Assembly: GCF_001428255.1 (NCBI RefSeq)
Contig: NZ_LMRW01000001.1
Coordinates: 250,504-314,503 of the forward strand
Length of the DNA stretch: 64,000 nt
Origin: Agromyces sp. Soil535
GTDB taxonomy: Bacteria; Actinomycetota; Actinomycetes; Actinomycetales; Microbacteriaceae
Direction: 5' to 3'
Within the stretch, counting starts at the first letter, position 1, and every line of letters starts with the position of its first letter. A program made the position numbers and the translations under genes. The notes under the pieces were generated by a model that was not told the DNA's origin, made no database searches, and was given only the letters and a program-made list of their open reading frames with translations. Shown piece by piece: positions 44,158 through 53,354 of the stretch.

Positions 44158-45588
44158 CTACATCGTGTCGAGGATCCCCACGAGTTGGTCGAACGTCGTC
44201 GTCGGGTTCACGATGGCGAAGCGCGTGTTGGGCCGGCCCGCGTGCGAGCTCGGCGTGACGAACGCCCGCTGCTCATCGAGCAGGCGCGCCGACCACGCGT
44301 CGTACTCCGCCTTCGACCAGCCGTCGCGCTCGAACACGACGACCGACAGTTGCGGATCGCGCACGAGCCGGAGTCCGTCGCGCGACTCGATCTCGTGTGC
44401 GATGTCGGCCGCGAGCTGGATGGAGCTGGAGATCGCGTCGCGATAGGCCGCGCCACCGTACGTCGCCAGCGAGAACCACAGCGGCAGGCCGCGGGCGCGA
44501 CGCGTGAGGTGCGCTGCGTAGTCCGACGGGCTCCACTCGCTCGTCTCGGTGAGGGTGTCGAGGTACTCGGCATGCTGCGTGTGGGCGCGACGTCCGGTCT
44601 CGGGGTCGCGATAGATGAGCGCGCATGCGTCGAACGGAGCGAACAGCCACTTGTGCGGGTCGACGATCACCGAGTCGGCGTGCTCCACGCCTGCGAAGCG
44701 AGCGCGCGCGAGCGGTGAGAGCATCGCCGCGAGCCCGTAGGCCCCGTCGACGTGCAGCCAGAAGTCGAACTCCTGCTTGAGCGCCGCGATCGAGGCGAGG
44801 TCGTCGACGATGCCGAAATTCGTCGAGCCGGCGGTGGCGACCACGGCGAACACGGATGCCCCGTGCTCGTCGAGTGCCGCCCGAACGGCGTCGCCGCGCA
44901 GCATCCCGTCGGCGCCGGGGGCCACCGGCACGACCTCGACGTCCATGACCCGCGCGGCCGAAGCGATGGAGGAGTGCGCCTCGGCGCTGCACACGACCTT
45001 CCAGCGCGCCGGGGCATCCGTGCCGGATGCGTGCTGCACGTGGCGCGCGTGCTCGCGGGCGGCGACGAGCGCCGAGAGGTTGCCGAGCGTGCCGCCCTGC
45101 ACGAAGACGCCGCCCGCGGTGGTCGGGAGCCCGAACTCGTTCGCGAGCCAGGCGAGCACCTCGTTCTCGGCGTGCACCGCGCCGGCGCCCTCGAGCCACG
45201 AGCCCCCGTAGACGGCGCTCGCCGAGACGACGAGGTCGAACGCGATGGCGGCCTTCGTCGGCGCGGTCGGGATGAACGAGAGGTACTGCGGGTGGTCGGT
45301 GGTGATGCACGCCGGCGCGAGCACGTGCTCGAAGAGCGAGAGGGCGCGAGCCGCGCCGATGCCGTACTCGTGGACGGAGGTTCCGGCGAGACGGCCGAGC
45401 TCGAGTTCGGGGATCGGCTTGTCGAGCGGGGTGTCGCTCGCGAGGATGCGCCGGCGCGAGTAGTCGAGCACGAGGTCGACGAGTCGAGTGTTCTCATCGG
45501 AGACGGCGTGCATGCGCGTCGCATCGCCCGGCTCGGGTGCGGATGCCGCGGCGTTCGGCGTCGCCGCGATCCCGTCGCGCTGCTCCAT
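44158..45588 (-). CDS. Group II pyridoxal-5'-phosphate-dependent decarboxylase
   Basis: A 476-residue aromatic-L-amino-acid/glutamate decarboxylase-like enzyme. PYLSFIPTAPTKAA-type N-terminal region is seen as HPQYLSFIPTAPTKAAIAFD, then GVFVQGGTLGNLSAL, SAEAHSSIASAARVM (His stacking on PLP), HVDGAYGL (Asp to PLP nitrogen) and the Schiff-base lysine in SVIVDPHKWLFAPFD. AAGGGAG precedes the ATG at 45588. The substrate (aromatic amino acid or similar) cannot be read from sequence. Confidence 0.88.
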   Translation of the reverse strand: MEQRDGIAATPNAAASAPEPGDATRMHAVSDENTRLVDLVLDYSRRRILASDTPLDKPIPELELGRLAGTSVHEYGIGAARALSLFEHVLAPACITTDHPQYLSFIPTAPTKAAIAFDLVVSASAVYGGSWLEGAGAVHAENEVLAWLANEFGLPTTAGGVFVQGGTLGNLSALVAAREHARHVQHASGTDAPARWKVVCSAEAHSSIASAARVMDVEVVPVAPGADGMLRGDAVRAALDEHGASVFAVVATAGSTNFGIVDDLASIAALKQEFDFWLHVDGAYGLAAMLSPLARARFAGVEHADSVIVDPHKWLFAPFDACALIYRDPETGRRAHTQHAEYLDTLTETSEWSPSDYAAHLTRRARGLPLWFSLATYGGAAYRDAISSSIQLAADIAHEIESRDGLRLVRDPQLSVVVFERDGWSKAEYDAWSARLLDEQRAFVTPSSHAGRPNTRFAIVNPTTTFDQLVGILDTM

Positions 45589-45785
45589 GTCGTGCTCCCT
45601 TCGATGCGCCGCCTCGGCGACAGCCCAGAGCAGGCTCGCACACCCGGTGGCACCTCCGCAAAATCGCGCGCTGCCTCCGCCGGGAGACGCACGAATCTTG
45701 CGCAACGGCATCATGCGACGCTCCAGATCAGCCAGAACGCGAGGATCCGATGATCGATGCCGAGCGTCGTCGGGTTCGTGCCCTG

Positions 45786-46223
45786 TCAGCCGTCGAAGCG
45801 CGCGCCCGCCGGGTCGGAGGGCAGCAGCACGAAGACGAGCAGGATGATGCCGCCGACGAGCGGGATGAACACCAGGAAGAACCACGCGCCCGGACGATTC
45901 GTGTCGTGCAGGCGTCGCCAGATGAGGGCCAAGGTCGGGATGATCACGGCCAGGCCCCACGCGCTGGCGAGCACGATGAAGACCCAGTAGAGCGGACCCG
46001 TCACCATGCCGGTCTCGGTGAAGGAGGTGCCGGTGTACGCCAGGCCGGTGAGCACGCCCGTGACGATGAAGTTCACGAGCACCCACCACCAGTACTCGCT
46101 GCGGCTGGCGCGGCCCGTGAAGGTCGCGTACTTCCTGAAGAAGCGGGTGACGGCTTGGCCGATGGTTGCTCCTGGCAGCGGTGCGGAGAGCGGAACCTGG
46201 TCGGCAGGGACTGCAGTGGTCAT
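45786..46223 (-). CDS. DUF805 membrane protein
   Basis: A 145-residue protein with four helices and the DUF805 pattern: FFRKYATFTGRASRSEYWWW, VLVNFIVTGVL, then IPTLALIWRRLHDTNRPGAWFF and LVGGIILLVFVLLPSDPA. GAGGAG precedes the ATG. Function is unknown; the family is abundant in actinobacteria. The 197 bp between it and the decarboxylase gene contain no gene that I can support. Confidence 0.87.
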   Translation of the reverse strand: MTTAVPADQVPLSAPLPGATIGQAVTRFFRKYATFTGRASRSEYWWWVLVNFIVTGVLTGLAYTGTSFTETGMVTGPLYWVFIVLASAWGLAVIIPTLALIWRRLHDTNRPGAWFFLVFIPLVGGIILLVFVLLPSDPAGARFDG

Positions 46224-46329
46224 GATGCTCCTCGTTTCGGTGGTCGGCGCGGCGACTGCGGCGCCAGCGGCTCCATATTGGCGCAGCGCGCACGGGAGCG
46301 GAAGGACTCCCGCGGCAGGTCGCGCGGGC

Positions 46330-48204
46330 TCAGGGCGTCACGATCGCGAAGCCCGGGTCTCCGGGTTCGAGCACGCCGAGCACGGCGGTCAGCGCGCTCG
46401 CATCCCCGTCGAGCGTGAGTCCCGCGCCCATCGCCGCCTCGACGTTGCCCATCGCGAGCGGTCCGAGCGCCGCCTTCGGCACGGTGATGGTGAGCGCGAC
46501 GTCCCCGCGACCCTCGCGCACGTGGGTGAGCACGCCGTGCTTCAGCGTCACGCGGTAGGTCGCGTCTTCCGCGTCGGGGAACGCCCACCGCGTCGCGATG
46601 TCGAGGTCCCACGCCTTGGGGCCGTTCACCTGGATGGCCACCGCGTCGAAGAACAGCTCGGGGCTGAGCTGGCCGATGATGTCGCCGGATGCCGGGTTGG
46701 CGGGCGTGCCGAATGCGGCGCCGCGCAGCTCCATCGCACCCGAGAGGAACGCGCTGCGCCACGTGCCGTTCTCGCTGCCGAAGCCGAGCTGCTCGAGCAC
46801 GTCGGCCAGCAGCGCCTTCGCCTCGGCGTGGTCGGGTTCGGCGAACACGACGTGATCGAGCACCTGCGCCGCCCAGCGGAGGTCGCCCACGTCGAGCGAG
46901 GCTCTCGCCTTCTCGATCACGGCGTCGGCGCCGCCCATGAACTCGACGTAGCGCTTGCCGGCCTCGACCGGCGTGTGCTGCCAGAGTCGTGCCGGGTTGC
47001 CGTCGTACCAGCCCATGTAGCGCTGGGAGATCGCCTTCACGTTGTGGCTGACCGAGCCGTAGTAGCCGTGCGTGTGCCAGGCGGCGGTCATCGCCGGCGG
47101 CAGCTCGAGCATCTCCGCGATCTCGATGCCCGTGTGGCCCTGGTTCAGCAGCCGGAGCGTCTGGTCGTGCAGGTAGGCGTAGAGGTCACGCTGCATCGAG
47201 AGGAACTCGACGATGCGGTCGGCGCCCCACGTGGGCCAGTGGTGCGAGGCGAAGGCCACCTCGGCCTCCCCGCCGTAGGACTCGATGGCCTCGGTGAGGT
47301 AGCGCGCCCATCCGTGCGGATCGCGCACCACCGCGCCGCGGAGGGTGAGCAGGTTGTGCAGGGTGTGGGTGGCATTCTCGGCCATGCACAGCGCCCTGCG
47401 GGCGGGGATGTAGAAGTGCATCTCGGCGGGGGCCTCGGTTCCCGGCGCCATCTGGAACACGATGCGCACCCCGTCGATCGTGAGCTCCTGGCCGGTGTGC
47501 GTGATGTCGACGGTCGGTGCGATGAGCGTCACGGTGCCGATCGAGGTCGACTGCCCCAGCCCGGCGCCGACGCTGCCCCGCGGATTCCTCGGCAGCGCCG
47601 CCCCGTACATGTAGGCGGCGCGTCGGCCCATCGCCGTGCCGGCGTAGACGTTCTCCGAGATCGCGTGCTCGAGGAACTCTTCTGGCGCGATGACCGGTAC
47701 GGCGCCCGAGTCCACCTCCTCCTGCGTGGTGACGCCCTTGACGCCGCCGAAGTGGTCGATGTGCGAGTGCGTGTAGATGACGGCGACCACGGGTCGCTCC
47801 CCGCGGTGCTGCCGGTACAGCGCCAGCGCCGCCGCTGCCGTCTCCATGGAGATCAGCGGGTCGATCACGATGATGCCCGTGTCGCCCTCGACGAACGTGA
47901 TGTTCGACAGGTCGAAGCCGCGCACCTGGTAGATGCCCTCGACCACCTCGAAGAGCCCCTGCATCGCGACGAGCGACGACTGCCTCCAGAGGCTCGGATG
48001 CACCGTGGGCGCCCCCTCGCCGCTGAGGAAGGCGTACGCGTCGTTGTCCCACACGACCTCGCCCGCGGCGTTGCGGATCACTCCCGGGTCGAGCGTGGCG
48101 ATGAGACCGCGGCTCGCGTCGTCGAAGTCGCGGCGATCGTCGTACGGGAATCCCGCGTCGGCTGCCGGCGTGTGGTCGTTGCTGCTCGAAGGCGATTCGG
48201 ACAT
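46330..48204 (-). CDS. Alkyl sulfatase-like metallo-beta-lactamase (SdsA1/YjcS family)
   Basis: A 624-residue protein. The MBL domain has YQVRGFDLSNITFVEGDTGI, the zinc motif YTHSHIDHFGG (HxHxDH), APTVDITHTG and ASHHWPTWG. A helical dimerisation domain follows (GHTGIEIAEMLELP, HGYYGSVSHNVKAI, GWYDGNPARLW) and a C-terminal SCP2-like domain that binds hydrophobic chains. This is the architecture of SDS hydrolase SdsA1, which releases primary alcohols from alkyl sulfates. GGGGAAG precedes ATG 48204. No signal peptide is seen, so it is probably cytoplasmic. Confidence 0.9.
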   Translation of the reverse strand: MSESPSSSNDHTPAADAGFPYDDRRDFDDASRGLIATLDPGVIRNAAGEVVWDNDAYAFLSGEGAPTVHPSLWRQSSLVAMQGLFEVVEGIYQVRGFDLSNITFVEGDTGIIVIDPLISMETAAAALALYRQHRGERPVVAVIYTHSHIDHFGGVKGVTTQEEVDSGAVPVIAPEEFLEHAISENVYAGTAMGRRAAYMYGAALPRNPRGSVGAGLGQSTSIGTVTLIAPTVDITHTGQELTIDGVRIVFQMAPGTEAPAEMHFYIPARRALCMAENATHTLHNLLTLRGAVVRDPHGWARYLTEAIESYGGEAEVAFASHHWPTWGADRIVEFLSMQRDLYAYLHDQTLRLLNQGHTGIEIAEMLELPPAMTAAWHTHGYYGSVSHNVKAISQRYMGWYDGNPARLWQHTPVEAGKRYVEFMGGADAVIEKARASLDVGDLRWAAQVLDHVVFAEPDHAEAKALLADVLEQLGFGSENGTWRSAFLSGAMELRGAAFGTPANPASGDIIGQLSPELFFDAVAIQVNGPKAWDLDIATRWAFPDAEDATYRVTLKHGVLTHVREGRGDVALTITVPKAALGPLAMGNVEAAMGAGLTLDGDASALTAVLGVLEPGDPGFAIVTP

Positions 48205-48331
48205 CGTTTGCTTCCCCCAGTCGCGGGCGCCCGCGGCCCGACGCGGCCCATTCTGCTCTCGGGGCCGGTCCGCGTCCACAGCGGTGTGCGCCCGGTTGTG
48301 CGGTGTCGGCGGGTCGTGGTCGAGTGGGGGC

Positions 48332-49159
48332 ATGGGCTTCGACGCACTGTTCCTGGGGGTGGCGGCACCCATGCCGCGAGTCGATGAAGCCGGCCCTTCG
48401 AGCGGCCTCAGGGGAACTGCCGCGGCATCCGTCGACCTCGACTACGTGCACTTCACCGTGGCGCTCGACACCGCACGGCGTTTCGCGCGGGTCACGGGCG
48501 TCAACGTCGACGGCGCCGAACTCGTCGAGATCGAGCGCGGCGACCGCTGGCAGCTCGACGAGCGCATCCCGGCCGACTGGCAGGCCGGACCGCTGGTCTA
48601 CGCCGACAACGACCTCGACCGCGGCCACCTGGTGCGCCGGCGCGACCCGGTATGGGGGGTACCCGAGGTCGCCGCCCGCGCGAACGGCGACACGTTCCGC
48701 TACCCGAACGCGGCTCCGCAGGCGTCGGGGTTCAACCAGTCGAAGGAGCTGTGGCTCGGCCTCGAAGACCACGTGCTCGAGCACGCGCGGGTGCACCGCC
48801 AGCGGCTCAGCGTGTACACGGCACCGGTGCTCGGCGCGGGCGACCCGCCGTATCGCGGCATCCGGGTGCCCCTGCGGTTCTGGAAGATCGCGGCGTGGAA
48901 CACGGGTGCCTCCGAGCTCGCCGCCATCGGCTTCGTCGTCGACCAGGCGCCGCTCGTCGACACGACCGGGGTACGCGAGCCGGTGCCCGGTGAGGCTCCG
49001 CCGCTCGGGCCGTTCCGCACGTTCCAAGTGCCGATCGCCGACATCGCGGCGCTCACGGGCCTCGCGATGCCCGAACTCGTTGCGGCCGATCGCATGCCGG
49101 CCACCATCGCCGAGATCGGCTGGCGGCTGGTCGAGTCGCCCGACGAGATCCTGCTCTAG
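48332..49159 (+). CDS. DNA/RNA non-specific endonuclease (NUC1 family)
   Basis: A 275-residue metal-dependent nuclease: VDLDYVHFTVALDTARRFAR, the catalytic motif LDRGHLVRRRDPVWG (DRGH), then FRYPNAAPQASGFNQSKELW with the metal-binding Asn and the conserved LEDHVLEHA helix, and PLRFWKIAAW. No signal peptide is seen. The N-terminal linker (GPSSGLRGTAAAS) is encoded by a 33-bp dispersed repeat (48394-48426). The stop overlaps the convergent AI-2E gene by 4 bp. Confidence 0.87.
   Translation: MGFDALFLGVAAPMPRVDEAGPSSGLRGTAAASVDLDYVHFTVALDTARRFARVTGVNVDGAELVEIERGDRWQLDERIPADWQAGPLVYADNDLDRGHLVRRRDPVWGVPEVAARANGDTFRYPNAAPQASGFNQSKELWLGLEDHVLEHARVHRQRLSVYTAPVLGAGDPPYRGIRVPLRFWKIAAWNTGASELAAIGFVVDQAPLVDTTGVREPVPGEAPPLGPFRTFQVPIADIAALTGLAMPELVAADRMPATIAEIGWRLVESPDEILL
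48394..48426 (+). repeat. 33-bp dispersed repeat, copy inside the nuclease gene
   Basis: The 33 bases match the reverse complement of 52130-52162 with a single mismatch (CCCTTCGAGCGGCCTCAGGG versus CCCTTCGAGTGGCCTCAGGG at the left end). Here the copy is in frame and encodes a linker in the nuclease. Confidence 0.7.
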
Positions 49160-50409
49160 GCGGCCCCGCCCGCCGCGGCGTCCGGTGCCGGAGCAGGCAC
49201 TCCGCCGGCCTTCGCCGCGGCCTTGCGCTCCTTGCGCGCCGCCTTCGCCTCGGCATCGAACTGGGCCATGATCGCCCTCGTCTCGTCCAGCTCGCCGAGC
49301 ATCGGCCGGATCCAGCTCATCGCCGGGTTGGTGTCCACGAGGAGCAGGCGCACGAGCAGAGTCAGCGGGATGGCGAGGATCGCCCCGATGGGGCCGATCA
49401 CGACGGCCCAGAACAGCACCGAGAAGAACGTGATGGTCTGGCTCAGGCTCACGGCCTTGCCGACGACACGAGGCTGGATCACCGACTGGATGACGGCGTT
49501 GATCACGCCGTACACGACGATGACGGCGATCACGGTGGGCCAGCCCCCCACGAGCCCGCCGAAGATGATCGGCGGGATGATCGCGATGAAGTAGCCGATG
49601 TTCGGGATGAAGGAGCAGACGAACGCGAGCAGTCCCCAGATGAACGCGCCTGGCACGCCGAGGATGAGCAACGCGATCCAGTTGATGATGCCCTGCGCGA
49701 TCCCGAGCACCGTGGTCACCACCATGTACCGGCGCACGTTGTTGCCGTAGCTCACGAGCGAGACCGCGACCAGCGGCCGCACCGGGTACAGCTCCCGCAG
49801 CACGGTCGGGACGAACCCAGCATCCATGGCCATGAGCAGCAGCATGGTGAAGAGGATCACGAGGAGCGTGACCCAGCCCGTGAGGCCGCCGAGCAATCCA
49901 CCGAGGAACCCGAGCAGCGTCGCCGGGTCGAACCCCTTGGCGACGTCCTGGATACTGTCGGCGTTGATGCCGATCGAGGTGAGCCAGGCGGCCACGTCCT
50001 GCCCGAACGCGGCGATCTGGTCCTTGAACTGCGGCAGCAACTCGGCGAACTGCCCGGCCGCGATGAGGACGAGGTACCCGAACCCGAGCAGCAGCAGCGT
50101 CACGGCGGTGATCACCGACCCGGTGGCGAGACCGCGCGGCACGCCGCTCTTCTCGAGCCAGACCCGCAGCGGGTGCACGCAGATCGTGAGCACGAGTGCG
50201 AAGAACACCGGGCCGAAGATGCCCGCGATCGCGGCGATGCCGAACGACGCGAGGGCGGCGCCCCCGATCCCCATGAGGATGAACGCGTTCCGATGCTTCG
50301 AGATCGATGAGAGCGATTCGGCCTCGGCCTGCGCCTCGGCCGCTGCCTCCGCTGCCGCCTCCGCGTCAGCGGCCTCGTGCGACTTCGATCGCTTCCTGGT
50401 CCACCACAT
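49156..50409 (-). CDS. AI-2E/PerM-family transporter
   Basis: A 417-residue membrane protein with about eight helices and the family motifs: FFALVLTICVHPLRVWLEKSGVPRGLA, then GVPGAFIWGLLAFVCSFIPNIGYFIA and VVYGVINAVIQSVIQPRVVG, followed by FFSVLFWAVVIGPIGAILA. The termini are Ala/Glu/Lys-rich. The family includes the AI-2 exporter TqsA, but many members export other metabolites or act as Na+/H+ antiporters. GGAG precedes the ATG at 50409. Confidence 0.88.
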   Translation of the reverse strand: MWWTRKRSKSHEAADAEAAAEAAAEAQAEAESLSSISKHRNAFILMGIGGAALASFGIAAIAGIFGPVFFALVLTICVHPLRVWLEKSGVPRGLATGSVITAVTLLLLGFGYLVLIAAGQFAELLPQFKDQIAAFGQDVAAWLTSIGINADSIQDVAKGFDPATLLGFLGGLLGGLTGWVTLLVILFTMLLLMAMDAGFVPTVLRELYPVRPLVAVSLVSYGNNVRRYMVVTTVLGIAQGIINWIALLILGVPGAFIWGLLAFVCSFIPNIGYFIAIIPPIIFGGLVGGWPTVIAVIVVYGVINAVIQSVIQPRVVGKAVSLSQTITFFSVLFWAVVIGPIGAILAIPLTLLVRLLLVDTNPAMSWIRPMLGELDETRAIMAQFDAEAKAARKERKAAAKAGGVPAPAPDAAAGGAA

Positions 50410-50573
50410 GAGGGACTCCGATCCGCGAGCCGCCCAGACCCGCGCTCGTGCCCACCATAGCGAGGGGAGGCCTCGCCGGTCATCACCTATTTCGCGTGAC
50501 GCCCGTCGCGCGCGCGGTCGGGCATCGACGCACCGCTCTGGCCACGGTGCCGCTGCGATGCGAGAGTGGACCT

Positions 50574-52118
50574 ATGGCCGAGGGCGAGGAGCTCCGCACC
50601 GACGTCCTCATCGTGGGCGCGGGCCCGAGCGGACTCATGCTCGCGGTCTGCCTTGCGAAACTCGGCGTCGACGCCGTGATCGTCGACGGCAAGGACGGTC
50701 CGACGCGCGAGTCCCGCGCGCTCGCCGTGCAGGCCCGCTCGATGGAGCTCTACGACCAGCTCGGGTTGGTCGACCGGGTGCTCGCGGAGCGGTCGCCTGC
50801 GACGATGCTTGTGCCGGGCACCCGGGAGCACACGTTCGGCCGTCTCGAGTTGCGCGGGCTCGCCGAGGGCACCACTCCGTACCGCGAGGTCACGGTGTTC
50901 GAGCAGAGCCGCAACGAGCGTCTCCTCGTCGATGCCCTCGGCGAGCTCGGGCGAGAGGTGCTCTGGCGGCACCGGCTCGAGCGGCTCGAGATCGTGCGGC
51001 GCTCGCCGGCGGGTGCGGCGGATGCCGCGGCATCCGTCATCGCGACGCTCGCCGGGCCCGACGGCGAGGTGACCGTGCGAGCCCGCTACTGCGTGGGCGC
51101 CGACGGCGCGCACTCGCCCGTGCGCGAGGCCCTCGGGATCCCGTTCGAGGGCGTCACGAACGAGCACACCTTCTACGTGGCCGACGCGTCGGGCGTCGAG
51201 GGACTCGTCGACGGCGCCGTCAACGTGCGGATCACCGAGGAGCACTTCCTGCTCGCGTTCCCGATGGGGCCTGGCAGGATGCGGCTGCTCGGTGTGGTGC
51301 GCGACCGCGACCGCGACGAGCACGGGGAGTTGCCCGAGTCGATCGTGCGTGCGCTCGTGCGACGGGAGTTCGGCGTCGAGTACCGCGACTCCGCCTGGTT
51401 CACGACCTATCGACTGCACCACCGGCTCGCCGCGCGCTTCCGCGAGGGGCCGTGCTTCCTCGTCGGCGACGCCGCACACATCCATTCGCCCGTCGGCGCG
51501 CAGGGCATGAACACGGGGCTGCAGGAGGCGCACAACCTCGCGTGCGCGCTCGCCGACGTGCTCGTCGGCGGCATGCCCGACGCCCGCCTCGACCGGTACG
51601 AGGCCGAGCGTCGGCCCGTCGGAAAGATCCTCGTCGCCACGACCGATCGCGCGTTCGCCGCCGTCACCTCGGACTCGCGGGCCGCCCGCTTCATCCGCGG
51701 ACGAGTCGTTCCGCGCCTGGGCCCGCTCGCCTTCCGCCTGCTTCCCCGCCTGGTCGGCGGCCGACGCGTGTTCGGCTACCTCTCGCAGACCCGCATCCGC
51801 TATCGGGTGCAGGATGTCACGGGTACGCCTCGCGACGTCGTCGTGGGCGTTCGGCTGCCCTGGACGGGCGGCAACTACGACGTGCTGCGCTCGATGCAGT
51901 GGCAGGTGCACGGCTACGGCGTGCCCGAGCGGGCGGTGCGACGCATCGGAGCGGAGCTCGGCGTGGAGGCGCACGTGTTCCCGAGGGACCCGCATCGGCG
52001 GCTCCGCGTCGACCGCGTGTACCTCGTGCGCCGCGACGGGTTCGTCGTCGCCGAGGTGGTCTCACCCGGTACGGGGGCCCTGCTCGATGCGGCACGGCGC
52101 CGGCTCGCCGGCGAGTGA
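50574..52118 (+). CDS. FAD-dependent aromatic monooxygenase
   Basis: A 514-residue class A flavoprotein monooxygenase: GAGPSG in DVLIVGAGPSGLMLAVCLAK, the DG motif YCVGADGAHSPVREALG, and the GD motif FLVGDAAHIHSPVGAQGMNT. A thioredoxin-like C-terminal part follows, as in phenol/2,4-dichlorophenol hydroxylases and polyketide hydroxylases. It hydroxylates an aromatic substrate with NAD(P)H and O2. GAGAGT at -12 to -7 suggests a leaderless start at ATG 50574. Substrate unknown. Confidence 0.88.
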   Translation: MAEGEELRTDVLIVGAGPSGLMLAVCLAKLGVDAVIVDGKDGPTRESRALAVQARSMELYDQLGLVDRVLAERSPATMLVPGTREHTFGRLELRGLAEGTTPYREVTVFEQSRNERLLVDALGELGREVLWRHRLERLEIVRRSPAGAADAAASVIATLAGPDGEVTVRARYCVGADGAHSPVREALGIPFEGVTNEHTFYVADASGVEGLVDGAVNVRITEEHFLLAFPMGPGRMRLLGVVRDRDRDEHGELPESIVRALVRREFGVEYRDSAWFTTYRLHHRLAARFREGPCFLVGDAAHIHSPVGAQGMNTGLQEAHNLACALADVLVGGMPDARLDRYEAERRPVGKILVATTDRAFAAVTSDSRAARFIRGRVVPRLGPLAFRLLPRLVGGRRVFGYLSQTRIRYRVQDVTGTPRDVVVGVRLPWTGGNYDVLRSMQWQVHGYGVPERAVRRIGAELGVEAHVFPRDPHRRLRVDRVYLVRRDGFVVAEVVSPGTGALLDAARRRLAGE

Positions 52119-52129
52119 GGAGCTGTCGC

Positions 52130-52162
52130 GCCGCGGCAGTTCCCCTGAGGCCACTCGAAGGG
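52130..52162 (-). repeat. 33-bp dispersed repeat, intergenic copy
   Basis: The reverse complement matches 48394-48426 with one mismatch. This copy lies in the 95-bp gap between the monooxygenase and the EamA transporter. Confidence 0.7.
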
Positions 52163-52213
52163 TCCGCTCCCGGGCCCTCCGCGGCATCCGCGACCGGCCG
52201 GTATCGTCGAACG

Positions 52214-53137
52214 GTGCAGCGCCAGACCCATGACCCGGATGCCGCGCTCCGCCGCCGCCGGTTCACGGGCGCCGCGACGCAGCTCGGCACCGAGGTGTCC
52301 ATCAACTTCGGCTCCTCCCTCGCGGGTCTCGTCATCCCGATCGTCGGATCGTTCGTCGTCGTCGCCGCACGCCAGATCGTGATGGTCGCGGCGGTGCTGC
52401 CGTTCTACCGGCCGAAGCGCGCCGAGCTCACCTGGCGGCGGCTCTGGCCTGCGCTCGCGCTCGGCGTGGTGCTCGCGGCCATGAACCTCGCCTTCTACGA
52501 GTCCGTGCACCTGCTCGGGCTCGGCATCGCGGCGACCATCGAGTTCCTCGGTCCGCTGGCGCTCGCGCTCGCGACGTCGCGTCGCCTGCTCGACGTGGGG
52601 TGCGCGCTCGCCGCGGGCGCGGGCGTGGTGCTGCTCATCGGGCCGGGGTCGTCGGATGCCGCGTCGATCGACCCGTGGGGCGTCGTGCTCGCGCTGACGG
52701 CCGCCGCGAGCTGGGCGGGCTACATCGTGCTGACCCGTCGTGTGGCGGTGGGGCTTCCGGGGCTCGAGGGCCTCACGGTCGCGAGCATCGTGAGCCTCGC
52801 GCTGCTCCTGCCGTTCGCGGTCGCGACGTTCGATCCCGCGGTGATCGACTGGCGGGTCGTCGGGCTGCTGCTGGGCGTGGGCGTGCTCTCGTCGGCCCTT
52901 CCGTACAGCCTCGACACGTTCATCCTGCGGCGCATCACGCCGCGGCTCTATGCGATCATCACGAGCTTCGGTCCGGTGATCGCGGCGATCTTCGGCTGGC
53001 TGGTGCTCTCGGAGACCTTCACCGTGCTGGAGGTGGTCGCGATCGCGGTCGTGTGCGGCGCGGCGGGCACGGCGATCGCCACGCAGCGCGAGCGGCCCAA
53101 GTCCGACCTGGAGCAGACGGCGGAGGGGTTCGCGTAG
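52214..53137 (+). CDS. EamA/DMT-superfamily exporter (RhtA-like)
   Basis: A 307-residue protein with ten helices in two EamA repeats. FLGPLALALATSRRLLDVGC and the second-repeat SSALPYSLDTFILRRITPRL...TSFGPVIAAIFGWLVLSE are typical of the RhtA threonine/homoserine exporter group. GTG 52214 is preceded by TATCGT at -12 to -7, a strong leaderless signature. Substrates are probably amino acids or other small metabolites (family inference). Confidence 0.88.
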   Translation: MQRQTHDPDAALRRRRFTGAATQLGTEVSINFGSSLAGLVIPIVGSFVVVAARQIVMVAAVLPFYRPKRAELTWRRLWPALALGVVLAAMNLAFYESVHLLGLGIAATIEFLGPLALALATSRRLLDVGCALAAGAGVVLLIGPGSSDAASIDPWGVVLALTAAASWAGYIVLTRRVAVGLPGLEGLTVASIVSLALLLPFAVATFDPAVIDWRVVGLLLGVGVLSSALPYSLDTFILRRITPRLYAIITSFGPVIAAIFGWLVLSETFTVLEVVAIAVVCGAAGTAIATQRERPKSDLEQTAEGFA

Positions 53138-53231
53138 CGCCCTCCTGTGGAGAACCTCCCGCAGGCAGGGGCCCAGCGGGCGAAGCATCCGCCCGACACC
53201 TGACTCAGCCGTCAGGTTCATCGGGGCCGAA

Positions 53232-53247
53232 TGTGCACGGATGCACA
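53232..53247. promoter_or_regulatory. Palindrome upstream of the MFS gene
   Basis: TGTGCA-CGGA-TGCACA is a perfect 6-4-6 inverted repeat about 108 bp upstream of the MFS transporter ATG. It could be an operator; no regulator gene is adjacent. Confidence 0.35.
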
Positions 53248-53354
53248 CCCGCTGTGCGGGATACGCGATTGCCGCGCACCCGCGCACACCGTCAGAATCG
53301 CCAGCATCGCGATCTCCCCCCATCGCGTCGCCAACTACAAGGAGGTAGTCGCCA

